Assembly: GCA_026770575.1 (NCBI GenBank)
Contig: MU657277.1
Span: 138,003-150,409 of the forward strand
Source: Pelagophyceae sp. CCMP2097
Lineage: Eukaryota > Sar > Pelagophyceae
Reading direction: 5' to 3'
Length of the DNA stretch: 12,407 nt
The notes beneath the pieces were generated by a model. It saw nothing but the letters and a program-made list of their open reading frames with translations. It made no database searches and had not been told where the DNA came from. A program made the position numbers and the translations under genes. Positions 1-4,699 of this stretch are shown here, one piece after another (position 1 is the first letter of the stretch; every line of letters starts with the position of its first letter).

Positions 1-379
1 CCGCCGGCAGCTCATCGACGCGCTGCCAGAGGAAGCAATTGAGCGCGCCGCTCTGCGACACGCCCTGGGCGAGTGCGTGAACCTCGGCGCCGGCGACCAT
101 CGCCCGCACGGTGTCGCCGCGTTCGAGCTGCCCGAACCGTGGCACTCGCACGACGGTATCGCCGTCCGGGTCTGCCGCGGGGATCACCGGAGGGATGATC
201 GTCGCGCCAGACCCAACGCGGGCCACCACGACGCACTGGGCGCCCACGCTGTCCGGCTGCACCGTCACGGCGTCGGAAGCGACCGTGACGACCGTGCCCG
301 AGACACCGGTCGCGTCAAATCTCTCGACGCGATCGAACCGCTCCAGGGGCGCGGCGCGCTGGCGCTTGTAGCGGGCCAT
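1..379 (-). CDS. Hypothetical protein, N-terminal part (runs off the left edge)
   Basis: An open frame of 126 codons starts at the ATG at 379-377 and is still open at base 1, so the C-terminus is missing. The start is supported by an in-frame TGA at 427-425 with no other ATG between, and by a favourable start context (AAGATGG). The protein begins MARYKRQRAAPLERFDRV, a basic N-terminus, then continues as a valine- and glycine-rich, probably beta-stranded region (for example VSGTVVTVASDAVTVQPDS), with a later FLWQRVDELPA. Codons are strongly GC-ending, like those of the two large genes. I do not recognise the family; no transmembrane segment or catalytic motif is visible in the part present. 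It is divergent from, and far from, the next gene (start at 4700). It is probably a real gene but could be a decayed one; function unknown. Confidence 0.55.
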   Translation of the reverse strand, partial: MARYKRQRAAPLERFDRVERFDATGVSGTVVTVASDAVTVQPDSVGAQCVVVARVGSGATIIPPVIPAADPDGDTVVRVPRFGQLERGDTVRAMVAGAEVHALAQGVSQSGALNCFLWQRVDELPA

Positions 380-470
380 CTTAGCCTCGCCGGGATGCCC
401 AAACGGGCCGGCGCCGCCGCCGGATCAAACCTCGATTTCCGAGCCGTTATCTCGCTCACAGCTCCCCTTG

Positions 471-480
471 TCTATTTAAG
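471..480 (-). promoter_or_regulatory. TATA-like sequence upstream of the 379-1 gene
   Basis: On the minus strand CTTAAATAGA lies about 92 bp before the ATG at 379, in an otherwise GC-rich stretch. It is a plausible core-promoter AT box by position and composition only; no other promoter element was identified. Confidence 0.2.
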
Positions 481-523
481 CAAGACTTGATTCCGCTCAT
501 ACTCCGCAGTAAACACGGAAGAA

Positions 524-562
524 TATTATGACACAATGAAAGTGCAAGCTTTCGTCATAATA
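524..562. repeat. Nested hairpin (inverted repeat)
   Basis: Perfect 9-bp outer arms TATTATGAC (524-532) and GTCATAATA (554-562) enclose a second perfect 5-bp pair, GAAAG (538-542) and CTTTC (549-553). There is a 5-nt bulge on the left side and a 6-nt loop. It sits upstream of the minus-strand gene at 1-379 and could be a foldback remnant of a mobile element or a DNA/RNA secondary structure. Confidence 0.6.
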
Positions 563-842
563 CGATAGGAGGAGGCTAAGCTCGTAGTGAATTCCTATAT
601 TTAGATAGATCTATAGATAGAAAGAGGGCCATCGCCGAGAGGGTTCGGCGAGAGGGCTCGACGCTTTGGTGCCCGCTCACGGAGCCGATCCGTCTGTTGT
701 TCCAACGAAAACGAATACGTCCGACGACTGTGCCCCGTGATGCCCCGACGGCATTGCGGACATGGGAGCGCTATGCTGCCCCGACTGCCACGCCGACGGC
801 CGTGCCGATGGTCCACTCTGGTGCCCGCTCACGGCGGGATGG
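563..842. other. Gene-free stretch with a short direct repeat
   Basis: No supported gene. It contains an AT-rich GATA-like stretch near 595-622 and a 16-bp direct repeat, TGGTGCCCGCTCACGG, at 667-682 and 819-834. The second copy abuts the dispersed repeat that starts at 843. Short open frames on both strands here have no recognisable content. Confidence 0.5.
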
Positions 843-1018
843 GGTAAGAAAACCACTTGATCGAAGAGGGGGGCTTCGACTATCACCGTGGGCACGACCC
901 GTCGGAGCTACCCTTTGCCACTGCCCACTCGTTCCAGTACACGCGCCAGCAACAACGCACCATCCGGATATCCCGTGCCGACATTTCAGTATCCACCAGC
1001 CCCGAAGCCCGGCGACCC
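843..1018 (+). repeat. Dispersed repeat, copy 1
   Basis: This ~175-bp segment is closely similar (roughly 85 percent by eye, with small gaps) to 4398-4563. Both begin GGTAAGAAAACCACTTGATC, share CTGCCCACTCGTTCCAGTA in the middle, and end with TATCCACCAGCCCCGA followed by CCCGGCGACC. A third, inverted 29-bp fragment of the right end lies at 7965-7993. Each copy begins with a sequence that resembles a splice donor (GTAAGA) and contains CAG trinucleotides near its right end, so an intron-like or introner-like nature is possible but unproven. Confidence 0.75.
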
Positions 1019-1300
1019 ATATCCGAAGTTGAAAGTCACAAGTCACCTCAACCTTCGGTTTTGCGCACCTCCAACTTAATCACACTACTTGTGTGACCAC
1101 ATAACCCGAGGTCCTGGAAACTTCCCAGCCCGAGCCGCACTTCGTTCATCTTTACCGGCGGCGGCCGGCGAGAACATCGCACCGCCTCTGCGCAGGGCCC
1201 CGATCGAGAATCCCAAACCAAGGCGAACCACGCCCGCTCCTCACCGCCGCACCGCGCCAAAAGCTTCCGCCCCGCAGAGCGGTCCCGAACCATGCCACTT
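1019..1300. other. Gene-free stretch
   Basis: No supported gene. The sequence turns from mixed composition (1019-1120) into a proline/alanine/arginine-codon-like GC-rich tract. Overlapping open frames on both strands here are of the low-complexity kind expected from GC-rich DNA. Confidence 0.4.
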
Positions 1301-1342
1301 CGCAGCGCCGCCCCGCAGCGCAGCCCCGCAGCGCCGCCCCGC
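1301..1342. repeat. GC-rich short tandem repeat
   Basis: The 16-mer CGCAGCGCCGCCCCGC occurs at 1301-1316 and again at 1327-1342 (period 26), linked by a degenerate copy. Related CCCCGCAG words extend to about 1271. It explains the R/A/G-rich open frames seen on both strands. Confidence 0.7.
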
Positions 1343-1656
1343 AAAACGGCACAGGGCCGCGGATAGGGCCGCCGCAAGCAGATGATGATAAGCATGAGGA
1401 GGAGCGCGACGGCGCGTGGCGTTACATCGCGTGGCCGCCACAATCACGTCGCCGCCCTCTGTACTGTCGAATTAGATTATCACCGGAAATTATTTAACTG
1501 CTTTTTGCCCTAGAATGATGAGTGGCGCCACGCCAACCACTACCGCGAGACGCCCAGGAGGCGCTTGTTGGCGTTTCGTGAACTACCCTTATTTTGGCAA
1601 ATCTCTGCGAAAGCTCCTTAATTTAGTAGTTAATCAAGTCTAAACCCTAAGTGCCC
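1343..1656. other. Gene-free stretch, falling GC
   Basis: No gene is supported. Composition falls sharply after about 1450, marking the left edge of the AT-richer, repeat-laden block that continues to about 3050. A single TAAACCCTAA at 1641-1650 resembles a telomere-type word but is not repeated. Confidence 0.4.
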
Positions 1657-1784
1657 AAATTAAAAGTCGAGAAAGGCGCCAAGGACAGCCCGCACAACTT
1701 GGACAGTCGTGATGGCGCACTGCGCCCGTCGCGACTGTCCAAGTTGTGCGACCTTTCCTTGCTTCCTTTAGTGGCTTTTGATTT
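1657..1784. repeat. Foldback element (long inverted repeat, MITE-like)
   Basis: The inner arms 1691-1711 and 1730-1750 are complementary at 20 of 21 positions (core CACAACTTGGACAGTCG). The outer arms 1657-1690 and 1751-1784 pair at about 23 of 34 positions. The central 18 nt is itself nearly palindromic (GGCGCA / TGCGCC). As a result the same peptide, NLDSRDG...PSRLSKLC, can be read from both strands. This is typical of a foldback or MITE-type element; no flanking duplication was resolved. Confidence 0.7.
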
Positions 1785-2152
1785 TTCGCGGTTTGGGAAG
1801 TTTCTTCTTCGTTCGCTGGTCTCTGAGGCGGCGACTAGTACGACTGGAGGGGGCGGCAAGAACGCACGCGCTAATTACAAGAGCGCGCCGGAGGCACACG
1901 GAGGACCCGACTTCGAGCGAATGATACAGACAAATCCCATTGCAATGCCCACATAAATAATTTAAATAATTTAACTTGTCGCTGAATTTTGCGGCCGACC
2001 AGATTCGAACCTGTGACCAAAAACTTTTTCTATGATGATTCCAATGAGGCTCCTGCTCGACCTCCATTCCCAATTTTAGCGATCGCTGAATCGGCCGAGT
2101 TGCTACCCTCAGGCTTTTCTTCCCAAAGGTGGAACCTCACGGATTTACCCGT
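1785..2152. other. Gene-free stretch
   Basis: No gene is supported. It includes an AT-rich segment (about 1950-1985) and a Pol III B-box-like word on the minus strand (listed separately). Short open frames read through repeats and have no recognisable motif. Confidence 0.4.
2001..2011 (-). promoter_or_regulatory. Pol III B-box-like (TpsiC-arm) sequence
   Basis: On the minus strand GGTTCGAATCT matches the tRNA B-box consensus (GGTTCGANNCC) closely. A full cloverleaf could not be drawn: the T stem has a mismatch and no acceptor pairing was found. A tRNA-derived SINE or tRNA remnant is possible. Confidence 0.25.
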
Positions 2153-2189
2153 GGACGGACAGACAGACAGAAGGACAGACGGACAGACA
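2153..2189. repeat. GGACAGAC-type microsatellite
   Basis: A run of GGAC and AGAC tetranucleotides (GGACGGACAGACAGACAG, then further units) fills the interval. It is a simple-sequence repeat at the left flank of the 2218-2280 hairpin. Confidence 0.75.
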
Positions 2190-2217
2190 AAATTGCCCCT
2201 GGTAATCCTTCAATCAA

Positions 2218-2280
2218 AGGACCCGAAGGGCCCTTGCCGTAAACTGACGTTGATTAAACGGCAAGGACCCTTCGAGTCCT
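2218..2280. repeat. Long hairpin, 23-bp arms
   Basis: The arms 2218-2240 and 2258-2280 are complementary at 21 of 23 positions, with a 17-nt loop (2241-2257). The core of each arm is the GGGCCCTTGCCGT / ACGGCAAGGACCC pair. A transcript would fold strongly. It is probably a MITE or a mobile-element end; no coding content. Confidence 0.75.
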
Positions 2281-2316
2281 CAAAAATAGTTAATTTTGGC
2301 GATTTCTGTTGTGCAG

Positions 2317-3000
2317 CGTCTAAGAGCGAAAGTAATCGATTCCAGCTGGATTTGATCGAGAATCGATTCGGAATCGATTCAGCATCGATTCGAATCCGCC
2401 TTGTCCGAATTGCGCGAATGGCCGTGACGCGAATGCCTTCGCGCGTTCCGGCGATTGCCAGTGGACTCCGAGTCCGACTCGAAACGGCCACCGCGACGGC
2501 CGCTGGGGCCTCGCGCTTGGTGCGCTGCGCGCGCTGCGCGCGCGCGAAGCGCGCGCAGCGCGCTCGGAGAGGGAGATGGGTTGTGGACCTCTGAATACAC
2601 AGTTTATATACCAAAGGGAAACTTAAAATGCATGCTGTGACAGTTCACAGTGCACCAGATGTTGTGAGAGGATATCATAGATGCAGTCAAGTAATTGATC
2701 GAGACTCGCCCGCCGGAACGCGGGTTCGAATCTGGATGAAAGATGCACACTAGAGACCCGAATAACAAAATTGGGTCGGACGCGACTCATTTATGTTTAG
2801 CGGTGATAGTATGGGTCTGAGTTCGAGACTACTTCTTTGCCAGAATTTGTAATTATTTTCTTTTTATGGGTTATGGTCGTCATTTGAATCGATTCTGAAT
2901 CGATTCCAGGGTCTATTCAAATCGTGTGAGAATCGATTCTGGCATCGATTCAGAATAGACCGAGATTAAATTAGGAATCAATTAAAATCGCTCTTAGACG
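2317..3000. mobile_element. Candidate non-autonomous DNA transposon with TIRs
   Basis: A perfect 13-bp terminal inverted repeat, CGTCTAAGAGCGA, lies at 2317-2329 and its complement at 2988-3000. Similarity continues inward for about 14 nt (10 of 14) to GATTCC. Each end carries a cluster of ATCGATTC words: around 2334, 2362, 2373 and 2384 on the left, and 2887, 2898, 2932 and 2944 on the right, like the subterminal repeats of DNA transposons. The interior has a GC-rich CGCG stretch (about 2515-2565) and no transposase frame. No clear target-site duplication was seen directly outside the TIRs, so the true ends may lie further out. Confidence 0.55.
2723..2733 (+). promoter_or_regulatory. Pol III B-box-like sequence, second copy
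   Basis: GGTTCGAATCT followed by GG is identical over 13 nt to the minus-strand copy at 2001-2011 (opposite orientation). It is preceded by a small hairpin, CCCGC-CGGAAC-GCGGG (about 2709-2724). No convincing A box or full cloverleaf was found, so a tRNA-derived SINE fragment is more likely than a functional tRNA. Confidence 0.25.
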
Positions 3001-3050
3001 AACTTCGACAGTGTAGCTAACAATTTCCTTGATAGCCTATCGCGTTAGTT

Positions 3051-3170
3051 TAAGGGGGTCCGGGGGTCCTCCCCCCGGCACCCGAGAGAGTCCGGGGCCT
3101 GCTGCGTTTCCAAGCGGCGCGCCTCCGCGGGCGAGCGACCGAGAGCGCAGCGAGCCAAAGCCGTCGTCAC
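3051..3170 (+). repeat. GC-rich dispersed repeat, copy A
   Basis: It starts TTAAGGGGGTCCGGGGG, passes through a snap-back CTCCCCCCGGCACCCG and the shared word CCAAGCGGCGCGCC, and ends near a GAGCGCAGCGAGCC word. It is clearly related to copies B and C at 3934-4195, with local gaps. It contains no gene. Confidence 0.7.
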
Positions 3171-3933
3171 ATTTTTGAAGTAGACCCACTTTTGGATTGC
3201 AGCGAGCCGATAATCGCTGAAATATCTATGGTTCGCGCCTGGGAGACCCCTAACCGGACTTGCGTCGGGTTAACGGATCAATGTCCGCATTTCCTCTCAA
3301 ACCTCGGACCGAGAGGAACCGCCCCGCCGCGCACCGACGTCCCCTGGGGTCAGGAGTTTCGCGACGGACGCGCCACGGCGTCTACACCCCGGAATAACAA
3401 GCCTCCTTTCCCCTGGAGGCGCACGGGTTGTGGCCGATGTGCCCGAAAATGGTCTCGCCTGAAGTGCTGCTTAGCCACGATGCGGTCAGACTGATCCGAT
3501 AAGAAGCCGGTTCAACGGCCGGGAGGTGCCACGCATGCGCGCGCAGCCGCCAGACCTCGCCTGGTGGCTCGGGGAAGGCCGTCGGGCCTAGGCTCGGCAG
3601 CCCCCACTTTGCGCGTTCGTTTTGGCGAAAGTTGGCTCGCTGCGCTCGATAACTGCGCTTCGGGAGGTTTCTAACAAATCTTAGGTACTGCATGCATGCC
3701 CCAGTGTCAAACTTTCAAAATTTAAAACGAGATTCCGTTGAACTTTGGGCGCGAGTATTTCAGCGCGGGCCCCGTCCGCGGAGCTAAAAAAGACGGAGCT
3801 TAAAATTTTGCGTCGAGGCGCGTCGATCGTACCAAACAGATCCTTCGAAAGCCTAATCGCATTAAATTTTACCAAAAGCGGGTCTATTTGAAGCGATAGG
3901 GGTAGCGTGGATTTGATGAATGCGGGCAAGAAG
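3171..3933. other. Gene-free stretch with small stem-loops
   Basis: No gene is recognised; the 100-codon frame at 3192-3494 has no family signature and no codon bias like the real genes. Small perfect stems are visible: TTCCTCTC/GAGAGGAA (3291-3298, 3311-3318), GCCGCCAG/CTGGTGGC with one wobble (3546-3553, 3561-3568), and AGGCC-GTCG-GGCCT (3576-3589). The tract lies between GC-rich repeat copies and may belong to the same mobile element. Confidence 0.35.
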
Positions 3934-4195
3934 CTAAAGGGGGGTCCGGGGGGTCTCCCCCCGGCACCCGCGACAATCCGGCGCCGGTGCGCTTCCAAGC
4001 GGCGCGCCTCGCCGGGCGAGCCAATACGAGCAAGCCGACGATTTGAAAGCGGGTAAGAAGTTTAAGGGGGGTTTCCGGGGGGTCTCCCCCCGGCGCCCGC
4101 GACAGTCCGGGCCCGGCACGCCCCCAAGCGGCGCGCCAAAACGTGCGATCAAATGTTTCACAGAGCGCAGCGAGCCCTCCAGCGGGCGTCACGTT
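3934..4195 (+). repeat. GC-rich repeat, tandem copies B and C
   Basis: Two copies (about 3934-4045 and 4050-4195) lie in tandem with a period near 116 bp. Each is preceded by a related AANGCGGGYAAGAAG word (about 3919 and 4036), then has GGGGGG...CCGGGGGGTCTCCCCCCGG, a CCCGCGACA word and CCAAGCGGCGCGCC. Copy C ends with CAGAGCGCAGCGAGCC, which it shares with copy A. The G-run/C-run core is a strong snap-back. The minus-strand open frames here merely translate this repeat. Confidence 0.75.
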
Positions 4196-4226
4196 TGTAA
4201 ACAGCTTTAATAAATCTAAGACGAGG

Positions 4227-4288
4227 CCAACGGATGGCGAAGTCCAACGGACGCCGCTAGGCGTCCGTTGGACGGAGCTGTCCGTTGG
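4227..4288. repeat. Extended perfect hairpin (cruciform-type)
   Basis: The inner stem, GTCCAACGGACGCC (4242-4255) with its exact complement (4260-4273), has a 4-nt GCTA loop. The outer stem CCAACGGA (4227-4234) / TCCGTTGG (4281-4288) encloses symmetric 7-nt internal loops. It is among the strongest secondary structures in the window and lies about 410 bp upstream of the SCP2-PX-ABC1 start codon. Confidence 0.8.
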
Positions 4289-4397
4289 TGACTTCAACTC
4301 GACGGGAGGGTGGCTTACGCGGCGCGTGTCGTGGACGAGCAGGGCGTGGACGAGCACAGTCAGACAAGGAGCCACAGAGATCAACTCGACGGGAGAG

Positions 4398-4563
4398 GGT
4401 AAGAAAACCACTTGATCCAAGAGATGGGCTTCGACGATCACGATGGGCTCGACCCGTCGGAACTACCCTCTACCACTGCCCACTCGTTCCAGTACACGGG
4501 CCAGCAACGCCCGATCCCGTGCCGACATTCCAGTATCCACCAGCCCCGACGCCCGGCGACCCC
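4398..4563 (+). repeat. Dispersed repeat, copy 2, upstream of the SCP2-PX-ABC1 gene
   Basis: This is the homologue of 843-1018 in the same orientation, starting GGTAAGAAAACCACTTGATC and ending at CCCGGCGACCCC. It ends 136 bp before the predicted start codon at 4700, so it falls in the 5' UTR or promoter. Its GTAAGA start and internal CATTCCAG (ending 4533) would make a plausible 5' UTR intron, which is an inference. Confidence 0.75.
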
Positions 4564-4699
4564 AATTGAGTCCGACTCGAAGCAGCGGAAGTTTCCAAGG
4601 CGTGCGCACGTGCGCCAGCCGCGGCGGCCCCGTCTGTTGGTTTTTAGCAGCCTGTGGGAGTGCATTAAAGAAGAAGAAGAGGAAGAAGGGCTTGGCGGG

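Noticed and set aside
1089..1443. Overlapping open frames on both strands, P/A/R-rich
   Set aside because: Explained by GC-rich short repeats (CGCAGCGCCGCC-type words); no gene-like features.
1641..1650. Telomere-like word TAAACCCTAA
   Set aside because: Only one and a half units; chance occurrence is likely.
2001..2075. A tRNA gene on the minus strand
   Set aside because: The B-box-like word is present, but the T stem has a mismatch and no acceptor or anticodon arm could be paired.
3192..3494. Possible rRNA or coding segment
   Set aside because: No conserved rRNA core sequence was recognised, and the 100-codon frame lacks codon bias and motifs.
3884..4441. 185-codon minus-strand open frame with internal repeats
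   Set aside because: It translates the GC-rich tandem repeat, the cruciform and the dispersed repeat; no protein family is visible.
4412..4699. Upstream in-frame extension of the SCP2-PX-ABC1 frame
   Set aside because: The first ~96 codons translate the dispersed repeat (shared with 843-1018) and a GAAGAA-rich stretch, and the SCP2 region starts only after the ATG at 4700.
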